From Erythroxylum novogranatense (taxonomy: Eukaryota > Streptophyta > Magnoliopsida > Malpighiales > Erythroxylaceae), in assembly GCA_029891385.1 (NCBI GenBank), contig CM057224.1, positions 31,749,005 through 31,813,004 of the forward strand: a stretch of DNA of 64,000 bases, written 5' to 3'. Positions 12,001 through 23,183 of the stretch are shown piece by piece. Numbering within the stretch: the stretch's first letter is position 1; each line of letters starts with the position of its first letter. The notes under the pieces were generated by a model. The model had not been told where the DNA came from and did not search any database. It saw only the letters and a program-made list of their open reading frames with translations. A program made the position numbers and the translations under genes.

Positions 12001-13513
12001 CATACGAATCCAACGCCACTGACCGCGCTCAATTCCGAGCACTACATCAAAAGTTATGTGCGAAACAGTGCGGGAAAATCCATATTCTAACACATTTCTT
12101 ATGTACGATTATTTCCGTCCAAAATTTTGCATTCTTAATCCCAGATTTGAAACTCGATGTCTTCATAACAATTGTAGCCTTATGTCTCTAGTTTAATTCA
12201 AAACAAGAATCGTCTCATTTCGATTCCCAGATCAAAAGTTATGCTCAAAATACTCTCAGGAGTTCCTAATCCAAAAATTACACCCCAATCCGAACTTAAA
12301 TTCAAAAATTAAAAGTCCTAAGGGCAAAATTCACATTTCATGTCTTCATATGATTTGTAGCCCCTTGTCTTATCTTTATTTCGCCTCAAGAATCGCTTCA
12401 ATCGGATCTCTACAGATCCCGAATTTCACAAAACACTGAATCATGCTCGGAAAATTTCCTGACTCACTTTGATTAAATTAATCACCATTAATTTAATCTC
12501 AAAAGTTCACAAATTTCTTATAAAATGAAATTCATTGTCTTAGGAATCCAACGCAAAAGAATCAACTCAATCGGATGTCGGACGGAAAAGATATAAGCAA
12601 AATAATGAACAAAGGTCTAATTAAAGGAGGAAAGTCAAGAAAATCGAAGAGCAAAACAGCGTCGATGATGACGACGCCCAAATCAGAGGGCGAGGCGCCT
12701 CATCATGAGGGCGAGGCGTCGCCTAGCGAGGCGCACAGCCATGAGAGGCGAGCCTGCCTCATGAGGGCGAGCGCACCGCCTCACTAGGCGGGCGTCGCCT
12801 AGCGAGGCAAGATGGCGCCCGCCATTAGTATGAGCCGTCATTTCTAATGAGCGCTAAAACTTTTCTCTTTTTTTTTTTTTCACTTAAAATCAAAACTTCC
12901 AAATTCATAACTTTTACTCCGAACTCCGATTTTGACAAACTTAGTCTCTATAGAAAACTTGAGAGAAGCTCTAAATCTTCCAAGAAGAACATAAAACTCA
13001 ATTCAACTCCTACGGGAGTCCATTTTTCCGGTCAAAGATACTATCCTCTATACAAACTTATAAAAATCATAACTTATTATTCCGAGATCAAAAAATTGCA
13101 TACTTTATATCGAAATAAAGATCAAAACAAATCCTTCAATTTTCATGAAAAACATCAAAGCTCAATTAACCTCTAACTAGGTTAATTTCTCAGTCAAAGT
13201 TTCAACCATAATAAAAGTCAAACCCGATCAAACATAAACTTTGACTGATCATAACTTTCACTCCCGATATCGAAAAATCACAAACTTTATGTCCACAAAA
13301 ATCTCTCAACATAATCTACAAGTTTCATGTAGATCACTTTATCAAATTTTGCCTCAAACAAAAGTCAACTTTTAAATGCCAAAAAGGTCAACTATTTCAC
13401 AATTTTTCATATTTTCATACTTTCTCTCTTTATTTCATGATCTTCAACTTAATTTCAATCAACTCATCCACTTGATCATAGTCAAATTGTCACTCAAAGT
13501 TCGGGGTCCAACA
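9086..13513 (-). repeat. 3' LTR of the giant-LTR element
   Basis: This LTR is 4428 bp with TG...CA ends. It includes the conserved block around GAGCTCACCCCCC (near 10085 as its reverse complement), found also in the Tekay LTR at about 47450. It also holds a TATA-like region near 11830-11860 and a CpG-rich patch at 12655-12830. Against the right-hand LTR it differs mostly by small insertions and deletions. Confidence 0.9.
12655..12830 (-). repeat. CpG-rich palindromic patch in the 3' LTR
   Basis: Repeats of GGCGTCGCCTAGCGAGGCG and its inverse make a dense series of small hairpins, the only strongly G+C-rich stretch of the LTR. The copy at 17880-18085 differs in number and order of units, so the patch is hypervariable. 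Confidence 0.75.
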
Positions 13514-13531
13514 TTTCTCCCCCTCTTAAAA
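13514..13531 (-). other. Polypurine tract of the giant-LTR element
   Basis: On the minus strand TTTTAAGAGGGGGAGAAA directly precedes the LTR start TGTTGG. Just upstream is AATTTCGAGGACGAAATTC, nearly the same as the end of Tekay pol at about 53469-53490. This links the element to that clade. Confidence 0.8.
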
Positions 13532-14315
13532 GAATTTCGTCCTCGAAATTCACACTTACTTAAACTCTAAGTAACTCATTCTTGCATAAATTTCTTTTTA
13601 AACAAAGATCATCAAGCACTTTCTTACTAATTTCTTTCCACAACTCATAATCAATTTCTTTTTCATCACTTTTACTCATCATACATATTCTCAATCTCTT
13701 CACAATTTTCACTTCCTTAAATCATATATCACTCATATCATATCAAAACACTATATCTATATCTCATTATTTCTTCATATATGGGCACAAATTAATGGTC
13801 CATTTCTTAAGGAACCCTAATATGGTTCAATCATCATTTAATCTTTATCACCATGTCATCTTTCAAATAGTCATACTTTCATCTCACAGAAGTATAGGCT
13901 ATATCAATTTCTCCCAATTCATTTTGCAATTTACATTTCCAGTTCCACAAACACATGTTTCTAATCAATCATATTCTTAACACCCTAAACAAACAATCAC
14001 TTTAACTCTTCAAATAAGGCATGACAAGTCATGCTCATCAATTTCACATTCCTAAAATCGATTATGATTCTCGTCACTTTAATCCACAATCAATTTAATT
14101 CTCCAAATATTTCTCATTTACTCCTATCCTTCAAGCATTTCTTATTTTAATCTCATAAATGTGTAAAGTCGAATCATCCAAATTCATTTTAAAATTCTCA
14201 TCGATAATGCCATAATGAACTTCAAATCTCAAGTTCATTAATACACACTACCTTACTCGCACAATCACTAAATTCAATCTCGATAATCATATTGCCCAAG
14301 TATGATCATAATATT
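13532..14315 (-). other. Non-coding interior of the giant-LTR element
   Basis: About 780 bp of A+T-rich sequence lie between primer site and polypurine tract. I see no gag, protease, polymerase or integrase motif on either strand; short ORFs here have no recognisable content. Such an interior can only supply packaging and priming signals. Confidence 0.7.
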
Positions 14316-14327
14316 GGCTCGATACCA
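14316..14327 (-). other. Primer binding site, initiator tRNA-Met type, one base short
   Basis: On the minus strand it reads TGGTATCGAGCC, against the expected TGGTATCAGAGCC, three bases inside the 5' LTR. The missing base lies in a CTG (plus strand) that has become CG. The same change is seen at other sites and may be a consensus error. Confidence 0.75.
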
Positions 14328-14330
14328 TAA

Positions 14331-17300
14331 TGTTGATCCCGTTATCGAACCCAACTACATACGTAGAACGGAAACCAAGCAAACGGAAACGAAGGAAGCG
14401 GATATTTCGATCGACAACAAAATGCGAGCGAACAACCGAAAGTAGCGGCGGAAGCAAATGCAAGCGAAGCAAGAACTAATCGAATCAAACGAATGATTCA
14501 ATCGAATATAGCGGCGAAATAATCGAATACGAATCACAAAGCGGAAGCAAATGCAAGCGAAAGCGGGATCGAATCGAATGCAAATCGAATACGGATAGAA
14601 AACAAAGTAAGCAAACAAATCAATGTAAAATGAAACACTTTTCGACATCCGTGAATAAGCAAAGAACAGGAAACAGAATCGCGTTGGGAATTCCTAAGAC
14701 GTTCCAAAATCCGTTATGAAATTTTTTTTTCTTTCTTATTCTCATTTCTTACATCAATCACATCCATATAATTTCTCATAGGAAAATTCATTCTTAAACC
14801 CGAAACTCAACAATCATACAAATTCTTATTCATCCATACAAATCTCAAATTCTATTTTTTTTTTCCAATTTTTATCGAAATTTCGGCAGCATAACGGCTG
14901 CCTTTTTCCTAACCCAAACCTGCAAGGGTAAAGAAATACACTTCTAAATGCCAATCAATCACACAAATATCAGAATCCACCGGACCCTCCGTCCGGGATA
15001 TCAGCAGATAGACACAAACCTAATTCTAAAACAATCTCATACTTGTCATTCAATCTACTATTTTCATAATTCAAACTTATTCCCAGAATCAAACACAAAT
15101 ATATATGCCCAAGCTATTCATGATTTCATATACAAATTTCTCAATCATTCACAATTCTCAACTTTATACACAAATACCTTTTTCCAAACTTATCTAAAGT
15201 CATAAACATATTCATACACAAGATCCAAATTTCTCAAAAATCAACGTATTCAAATGTCGAACCGACGTTTTCACATTCTTTCATCCGATCTCCGCTCAAA
15301 CCCGGAGATAGGATGAAAGGGGGTGAGCTCGAAAGCTCGTGGATAACACATTTATAAACCGATATATAAGGTAAAACGCTTTTTATAAACTTTTTGCCAA
15401 AGGGCTAATGTTTCAAACTTTTCAACTTTGAAATATTTCTCTCAAACTCTTTTCAATTTTTCCAAACTTTTCATATCAAATTTCATAATTTCGATTGAAA
15501 ACCCTTTTCTTCATTTTTCCAAAATTTCTCATAAACATGAATGCAATCACATCGCAAATTATCACGCACATTAACAAAATCAAAATCACATAACAGATCA
15601 AAATGGTCTGGTTTGGTCCAACGAGATCGCATCGCATTCCGAATAGCGGTCCTGCGTTAAATAATAGAACGTATTACACTTTCCGCATCAAGGTCCAAAG
15701 GTAGCCGTGAGGGAATCCGAATTGAGTTCCGTACCCTAATGGCAGCCGAAAGTGAAGGCTTTACTTAATAGAGACAAATACTGACTCACCAAGGACCTAC
15801 CAAACTCACATAACACATAATCGAAAACGAAAAGTCGGATTGCTCAAGGCACTTTTCAATTTCGTACTTTTCTTCAAAATTTTCCCAAAATGCATACCAC
15901 TCAATTTATTCATCTATCATTCACTAAATTCAACAATCAAAACATTCAATCAAACAATAATTTCAACAATTGAATAATGCATACACAACAAATGCATTTT
16001 CGAAATTTCTATCGGTTTATCGAATCATTGAAAGCAATGAATTCAAACTTATAATAATCTTTCAGAAAACATTCTAAATCGAAATTCAAACCTTTACAAA
16101 ACAATAATTTGTCAAAATTTTCACATTTTTGCTTTCTTTATTTTTCAAAATTGCTTTCTTTAATTTTCAAAATTGCATATTGCTCACAAATCAAAATATA
16201 AATATGCTACCCACCTCGAAATGACGCTAAGTTTATCCCGAGCTTCAATTTGATCCTCGCTTCTTTCCTTCTTTCACTTAAATCGACCTAAACCATAATA
16301 ACCCAAATTCACATCATAAATTTGCATAAGTCTCAAAATTAACTATCGGAAATTCATAATTATCATACTTCCAAGCTATTTCAATATCCAATTTTGAAAA
16401 TCCCCAATTTTCAAAATTGGCCTATTCCAAGACACTCGAATTCAATCTCATAAAACATAATTTCTTCAAAATTAATCTCACAATTCCTCAATTCACATTA
16501 ATTCCAAACTATTTAAATCCTCAATTTCAAAAATCCCCAAATCTTAAAATTGGCCTAAACCAATTTATCCCAATTCAATACCATAAAATACAATTTCTTC
16601 AAAATTGATTTCATATATCATCAATTCATCATATTTCCTATAATTCTACACCAAAATATCTCAAAATTCTCAATCATAAAATTTAACCTAAACCTTAATC
16701 AATTTTTCATCCAAAATTAAACCCAGCCTGAAGCATATATTTCAAAATTAATTCCACAATCCACAAACTCATCTTATATGTCATAATTCTAAACCGAAAA
16801 TTAATCAAAATCTCAAAGTAGAAAAATTTCTCTTACCTCTTTCTCATCCAAATTCGAATTTTTTTGGCTTGAAAGGAAGCTCTTATGCTCCTCTACCTTT
16901 TTCTCTCTTGGAACCAACCCAAAATCCTTAAGAAACAAGTAGTAAAAATCGAAAATACCTTTCTCTCTCATCTTTTCCTCCATCACCGAAACTTCTACTT
17001 CTTTCTCTTCTTTCTTATTTCTCTTTCTCTCTTCTGTAATTCCAGCCACTTTCGTGGCTTTTAATAAGCCAAAACGACATCTCTATATATGTGTTTCATT
17101 AATTGATGGTCAAATGACCAAATTGTCCTTCATTCAAAACTTAAAGTTACACTTACTTGCGGTTTGATTCGCACTATCGATTTGAAGGAATTTGTCAAAA
17201 CTTCCTTCTCGAGAAATGTTCCTCTCACTCATATGAATCCATCGCCACTGACCGCGCTCAATTCCGAGCACTACATCAAAAGTTATGTGCGAAACAGTGC

Positions 17301-18751
17301 GGGAAAATCCATATTCTAACACATTTCTTATGTACGATTATTTCCGTCCAAAATTTCGCATTCTTAATCCCAGATTTGAAACTCTATGTCTTCATAACAA
17401 TTGTAGCCTTATGTCTCTAGTTTAATTCAAAACAAGAATCGTCTCATTTCGATTCCCAGATCAAAAGTTATGCTCAAAATACTCTCAGGTGTTCCTAATC
17501 CAAAAATTACACCCCAATCCGAACTTAAATTCAAAAATTAAAAGTCCTAAGGGAAAAATTGACATTTCATGTCTTCATATGATTTGTAGCCCCTTGTCTT
17601 ATCTTTATTTCGCCTCAAGAATCGTTTCAATCGGATCTCTACAGATCCCGAATTTCACAAAACACTGAATCATGCTCGGAAAATTTCCCGACTCACTTTG
17701 ATTAAATTAGTCACCATTAATTTAATCTCAAAAGTTCACAAATTTCTTATAAAATGAAATTCATTGTCTTAGGAATCCAACGCAAAAAGAATCAACTCAA
17801 TCGGATGTCGGACGGAAAAGATATAAGCAAAATAGTGAACAAAGGTCGAATTAAAGGAGGAAAGTCAAGAAAATCGAAGAGCAAAAGCAGCGTCGGATGG
17901 CGACGGACGCCCAAATCATGAGGCGAGACGCCTCGTCATGAGGCGCGAGGCGCCTCGCTAGGCGAGGCGTCGCCTAGCGAGGCGCACAGACTCATGAGGG
18001 CGAAGCGCGCCTCGCTAGGGCGGCGTCGCCTAGCTAGAGAAGATATGGCGCCCGCCTCGCTAGCGAGTCCGTCAATAGCTAGCGCGCTAAAACTTTTCTC
18101 TTTTTTTTTTTTTTCACTTAAAAATCAAAAACTTCCGAAATTCATAACTTTTACTCCCGAACTCCGATTTTGACAAACTTAGTCTCTATAGAAAACTTGA
18201 GAGAAGCTCTAAATCTTCCAAGAAGAACATAAAACTCAATTCAACTCCTACGGGAGTCCATTTTTCCGGTCAAAGATACTATCCTCTATACAAACTTGTA
18301 AAAATCATAACTTATTATTCCGAGATCGAAAAATTGCATACTTTATATCGAAATAAAGATCAAAACAAATCCTTCAATTTTCATGAAAAACATCAAAGCT
18401 CAATTAACCTCTAACTAGGTTAATTTCTTAGTCAAAGTTTCAACCATAATAAAAGTCAAACCCGATCAAACATAAACTTTGACTGATCATAACTTTCACT
18501 CCCGATATCGAAAAATCACAAACTTTATGTCCACAAAAATCTCTCAACATAATCTACAAGTTTCATGTAGATCATTTTATCAAATTTTGCCTCAAACAAA
18601 AGTCAACTTTCAAATGCCAAAAAGGTCAACTATTTCACAATTTTTCATATTTTCATACTTTCTCTCTTTATTTCATGATCTTCAACTTAATTTCAATCAA
18701 CTCATCCACTTGATCATAGTCAAATTATCACTCAAGGTTCGGGGTCCAACA
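14331..18751 (-). repeat. 5' LTR of the giant-LTR element
   Basis: This LTR is 4421 bp, colinear with 9086-13513, and ends in CCAACA at the TSD ATTGG. Its CpG-rich patch is at 17880-18085. In the first 250 bases it lacks about a dozen single G or GA residues that the other LTR has; beyond that the two are nearly identical. Confidence 0.9.
17880..18085 (-). repeat. CpG-rich palindromic patch in the 5' LTR
   Basis: Same class as 12655-12830: units such as GCGAGGCGCCTCGCTAGGCG arranged as overlapping hairpins. Unit number differs from the sister LTR. Confidence 0.75.
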
Positions 18752-18756
18752 ATTGG

Positions 18757-19233
18757 CTTCTGCACCAGTGCTTGCCTTACCTACCCTAGGGGTTGGGTAT
18801 GAGATATACAATGATGTCAGTCGCCAGGGACTTAGTTGTGTACTTATGCAGACTAGGCGAGTGATCGCATATGCTTCTAGATAGCTGAAGAAACACGAGC
18901 TAAATTACCCCACACATGATTTGGAGCTTGCAGCGATAGTATTTGCACTCAAGATTTGGAGGCACTATCTTTATGGGTAGACTTATTGTATATACATTGA
19001 CCACAAGAGTCTGAAATATCTAACGACACAGAAGGAGCTAAACCTTAGACAAAGGAGATGGTTGGAATTGATTAAAGATTATGAATTAATAATCGACTAT
19101 CATCCGAGAACAACAAATGTGGTAGTCGATGCATTGAGTTGTAAGTCCTGTTCGGCTGTAACTGTTAAGCAAGATCCTTATATGACCCATTTGTTGAGCG
19201 TGCGAAGCCTTGGGGTTAGACTCTCAGTGGCAG
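18757..19233 (+). pseudogene. pol: Gypsy-1 RNase H fragment
   Basis: Reading resumes at once after the TSD of the giant-LTR element. It shows the RNase H core: a YEIYNDVS segment (family D-A-S changed), [29 protein letters not shown], a DHKSLKYL box and the DYHP...DALS end. This domain degrades the RNA strand of the RNA-DNA hybrid. TAG stops replace Gln near 18880 and 18978. It is cut at 19233 by the next solo LTR. Confidence 0.85.
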
Positions 19234-20200
19234 TGTAACATCCCGACCCTAATGGGAAGGGTATATAGATCAATTTGGTCAGGCTAGTAATTTGCATTTC
19301 ATATTTCTGATGTGAATATTTATTTGGCCTCTGATTGTAGAGGACTGAGTCTTTTGGCACATGCACATATAGGTACATGCATTCATGACTTTTCCCGGCA
19401 TTTGATTTTGTAAATGATTTGAATTGTGAATTTGCGAGATAATTAGATTGGATTATGATATATTGTGAATTATGAAATAAATTGGGTTATGTGGAGGAAT
19501 TAGGGTAAAAGGAACATATGTCAGAATATGATACGATGAAAGTGAGAAAATTATAAGAAAATTGTTCCTCATTGTAGACATTTCGATATTTAAAGAATTA
19601 TGCAAATCAATCATGGGTATAAGGAATTCATTATACTACTGAAAAGTAAAGTGTTTTAATCGTGTTTAGAGTGGATAATAACTGTGATCATCGATGATCG
19701 ATTAAATGTATTTGAAAAGTGAAGAAGATAAATCGGCATAGATAAGGAAATTGTATGCTATGCAAGCTTCCTAAGAGTGAATTTGACCTTGATTGAATAA
19801 ATAGTAGATGAATTATTATTCGAAAATGGCACATTGGGAGACCTAATGACGATAGGGGTATGGATACAATGCGAAATTGTAAGGGACTTATATATGTATA
19901 CAGGATTTGGAGATTTTGCATTATATACTGAAATGTCCCAGTAAAGGTTATACTGCAATCTGAGGAAAGTGTGTAAAGTGACTTTTGTACCTTGGGATAA
20001 GTAAAACTTCATGGGCTGTATTGTGATTGATGATTTGAGATCTGTTGTAATGAGTGTTGTTCTGATACCACAAATGTAGCACCCCACTCCCGCGAGACTC
20101 GAACCTGAATCGACTGTTCTAGCATACCACCCTCGTGGGTCGCGGGCTCGGATATCACCATCGATATCAGGTTCGGGTCTCGCGGGAGTGGGGTGCTACA
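19234..20200 (+). mobile_element. 967-bp solo LTR of a Tekay-type Gypsy, with an inverted tail
   Basis: It begins TGTAACATCCCGACCC and ends GGGGTGCTACA. The flanks GGCAG (19229-19233) and GGCGG (20201-20205) are a TSD with one mismatch. Its first 170 bp resemble, on the opposite strand, the start of the Gypsy-2 LTR at 23732 downward (shared blocks around GGCCTYTGATT and ACATGCATTCATGA). It is much shorter than that 2.8-kb LTR, so it has lost internal sequence. Its last 126 bp are an inverted repeat preceded by an inverted primer site. It splits Gypsy-1 between RNase H and integrase. Confidence 0.7.
20060..20200. repeat. Inverted LTR end plus inverted primer site (hairpin) at the solo LTR tail
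   Basis: The arms 20075-20108 and 20167-20200 are 34-bp reverse complements with one mismatch, around a 58-bp loop. Each arm is an LTR terminus ending GTGCTACA. Outside the left arm, TCTGATACCA (20061-20070) is the reverse complement of an initiator-Met primer site. So two LTR ends face each other in opposite orientation. Confidence 0.85.
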
Positions 20201-20205
20201 GGCGG

Positions 20206-20908
20206 AGGAGGATGGAACATTGTTAGCAAGGTTTGAAGTCCGACCTACATTACTTGACAAGATTAGGAGATCACAGGATAACGATCCCGAGTTAAAAGTT
20301 ATTTAGGAGAAATTGCCATCCAAAGAGAGTGAGGGATTCAGACTAAGAGAAGAAAGGTTATTAGTCTTCAAAGATAGAGTTTGTGTGCCGAACCTGAGAC
20401 CTATCTTGGAGGAAGCTCACAGTTCATCTTATGTTATGCATCTTGGTAGTACCAACATGTATCGAACTCTTAAAGAGAGTTATTGGTGGTCAGGGATGAA
20501 GAGAGAGATAGCAGAATTTGTGACCAGATGCCTTCCCTATCAACAAATTAAAGTAGAGCATCAGAAACTAGCAGGTATGTTACAGTTTTTGCTTATTCCG
20601 GAACGAAAGTGGGAGCATGTGACAATGGACTTTGTAATTGGGCTACCTCGTACATCAAAGGGTCATGATGCTATTTAGGTTATAGTGGACAAATTAACGA
20701 AGTCTGCTTATTTTCTGCTTGTCCACACAACCTATTCATTAGAAAATTGGCAAAGCTATATATCGACGAGATTGTGAAGCTGCACGGGGTGTTAGTTTCT
20801 ATAGTATCAGATAGGGATCCGAGATTCATCTCACGATTTTGGCCAAAATTTCAAGAATCTTTAGGGACTAAACTAAAGTTTAGTATTAGCTTCCACCCCC
20901 AGATCGAT
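20206..20908 (+). pseudogene. pol: Gypsy-1 H2C2 and integrase core fragment
   Basis: A linker is followed by the zinc-binding H2C2 region (about 20410-20560; HSSSYVMHLG, then RCLPYQQ where family members have CXXCQQ, so one Cys is lost). The integrase core follows, with MDFVIGLP (first catalytic Asp), a TAG stop near 20676 where Trp is expected, a frame change near 20740, and VSDRDPRF (second Asp). It ends at FHPQID, just before the catalytic Glu motif, cut by Gypsy-2 at 20909. The remainder is not found anywhere in the window. Confidence 0.85.
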
Positions 20909-22554
20909 TGTAGCGCCCCCTTACCGTAGGGTACGCACCGGGACGCCCGTGGGTCGTTCTGACGTATATCCCACAGCAAGGAAGTGCTACTAACGAAAAC
21001 AATCACTAAACACTCGCATGGCATCAATATAATTAAACCGCATATGCAAATCACTAAAAATTTAAAACCACAATTTTCTTTCATTTCATAGCACCAATCC
21101 AAAATATAGACAAGTCTATCAGTCCCCTACAGGCTAAATACAATAATCCAAAAAGGGAAACTGATACAAACGTCTATACTAAGATCATCCCACAAATCGC
21201 CCCAGCTGACCGACCTGTGTGCCATCGCTTCACTTGATCACGCACTCGCACGGCAAGAAAATCTATTACGAGAGCTAGGATCCTACAGACACTGTCCTGA
21301 AAAATATATTGCAATGTTGGGTGAGTTTGTGAACTCAATGAGAAACCATCATCGATGGTCCACCCAACTCATGCATATACACATAATATATCGCATAGTA
21401 CACTTTAACGCATTTTAGAACACTGTACACAATTTACACATTTCTACGATAACATAGCTCAGACGTGTCACTTCACAATTGTCACATATCACACGCATTC
21501 TCAATTTCACTATACAGTCATATGCATAATGTATGCAAATTCTCATTTTATGTCATTGTTGTGATGGCGTGCTAACACCGCCCCAATCCGCACTTTTCAC
21601 AATGATCACATTTTCAAGTAGGAGAGCCCTCGGGGTATGCACTATCGCCGCTCACATTAGGGATAGGAGAGCCCTCTGGGTATGCACTATTCCCTTTTTG
21701 GCCTTAGGCCCATTCACTGATAATCAAGCTTAAAGCTCTGCTCACTAAATGCTCCAGTCACAACTGTTTAATTACCACTTATAATCATGCCTAGCATGCA
21801 CTAACACTTGCACAGTCACTAGCACATATGTATATATATCACTTCACTCGCTTGTCAAAATCAGAACACTTACTCATAATTCTATACACTGATTCACAAT
21901 CACAAGTATTCACATTTGCAACACATTCCGCGCAATCACTCACAATCAGAACACTTACTCATAATTGTAGCTTCACATTTGTATCACTCAAATTGGCAAT
22001 TAGTTTACACATTCACAGCACATATTATCACACAAGGATCGAGGAACCAACTAGGTTACTCACCTGTAACTTCCGAGCTACTGCCTGGAAGTCCCAGCAA
22101 TATCCATGGAATGTCGATACAACGGTGCCTCTATAACAATTTGAACAAATTCTCATCACTAGATGCTCAAACAATTGAATCCGATAATGCACATATCTTA
22201 ATTTGAAATTATATAATGCAAGATCATGATTTTCCAGTGCTCTAATCCCAATTCGCTATCTCTCGTTTCACGACCCAAAATTCACTATTCACTAGGTCAA
22301 ACTCATTCATCGATTCTCAAATTCCTCATTTAAAACTCTAATCAGTCAAACATAACTTTTAGGTCGCATTCAAAACTGAAATCAACTCTCTTTCGATAAT
22401 TACAATTCCTCTAACCAAAATTCAAACTCTCAGCCTTTACCACAATTGTAGACCTCTTTCTCTAGTTCACAACGAATCCAGAATCGCCTCAATTGGAGGT
22501 CTACACCAAAAGTTCTGCTCAAAAGACTAAACCATTTCGCTTCAGAATTTCACC

Positions 22555-22800
22555 CTCGCATGACGATGACCATTCGTCGCGGACGTCTGAATCACTTCGC
22601 ACAAGCGTGGGAAACGTTCATCGCGGCGAACATTCCTTTGCGCCTCGCCGCGACGTCTCGAAGAATACTCGTCGTGGCGTGAAATCTATTCGCTCGCCGC
22701 GACGTCTCATTCGGCTCACCGCGGCGAGCACACCTTTTCTCGTCGCGGCGTGGTCTATTCCCAAACGTCACGATGTGCGACCACTTCATCTTCTCCGATC
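22555..22800 (-). repeat. CpG-rich repeat patch in the Gypsy-2 LTR
   Basis: Words such as CGCCGCGACGTCTC, TCGTCGCGGCG and CACCGCGGCGAGC recur roughly every 35-45 bp. The patch stands out against A+T-rich surroundings and lies in the same LTR zone as the CpG-rich patches of the giant-LTR family, with a different sequence. Confidence 0.7.
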
Positions 22801-23172
22801 GTCAGTTTCCGCCATTAATACTCTTAAGAACCTCCATTAACTCTCTCAACTACCCATACTAACACATTAAATGCCATAAATGCCATATACAACCATAAAT
22901 ACAACATTAAACACAAAAACTTACCAAATCGAAGATCAAAATCTGAAAACCCTAAAACCACCGAAAATCAACAACTCTTCCTCTATCCTTCCTCAACCAC
23001 GATGAACCTTCAATAACTAGCTCAACATCAACATCTCCAATGATCCAGCAACTCTTTAACCACAATGAAAAGGGAAGCAAGTAAAATCTCCCAAGGAAGA
23101 AGATCACACCGCCGACAGGGAGATAAGAGAAAGAAGGAGAAATGTGCTAACCCCCAAAACAAAACCTAACTC

Positions 23173-23183
23173 TTATATATATA
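23173..23183 (-). promoter_or_regulatory. TATA box of the Gypsy-2 LTR
   Basis: TATATATATAA on the minus strand is followed by a pyrimidine-rich leader and TTAGCACATTTCTCC. This is the best core-promoter candidate in the LTR. Confidence 0.5.

Larger units (their letters stand above)
9086..18751 (-). mobile_element. Non-autonomous LTR retrotransposon with giant LTRs and a tiny interior (LARD-like)
   Basis: Two direct repeats of 4428 bp (9086-13513) and 4421 bp (14331-18751) begin TGTTG and end CCAACA on the + strand. They flank 817 bp. ATTGG at 9081-9085 and at 18752-18756 is a perfect TSD inside Gypsy-1 RNase H. Orientation is minus, because a polypurine tract lies next to the left LTR and an initiator-Met primer site next to the right LTR. 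The interior has no ORF of note. It keeps only the terminal motif seen before the Tekay polypurine tract, so it probably derives from a Tekay-type chromovirus and needs partner proteins. LTRs make up about 92% of the element, more extreme than the usual LARD design. Confidence 0.9.
2206..20908 (+). mobile_element. Gypsy-1: decayed Ty3/Gypsy element, host of five insertions
   Basis: Gypsy coding segments on the + strand occur in the expected order: gag and zinc knuckle (2206-3013), protease and reverse transcriptase (7482-9085), RNase H (18757-19233), and H2C2 plus integrase core (20206-20908). Every gap is filled by a separate element, two with a perfect TSD and one with a near-perfect TSD. 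The gag start lies left of the window behind Copia-A. The integrase end, any chromodomain and the 3' LTR are absent, apparently lost in the deletion at 26797/26798. Many in-frame stops show it is old. Residues resemble the Tekay-type copy at 45839-56184, so a chromovirus is likely. Confidence 0.85.

Noticed and set aside
19234..20200. Minus-strand TRIM with a 126-bp LTR at 20075-20200
   Set aside because: The inverted primer site suggested it, but the left end has no matching 126-bp LTR and its start aligns with the Gypsy-2 LTR start. A solo LTR with an inverted tail fits better.
22493..22840. 115-residue Arg/Ser-rich ORF
   Set aside because: It spans the CpG-rich patch of the Gypsy-2 LTR on the antisense strand. 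Composition explains it.
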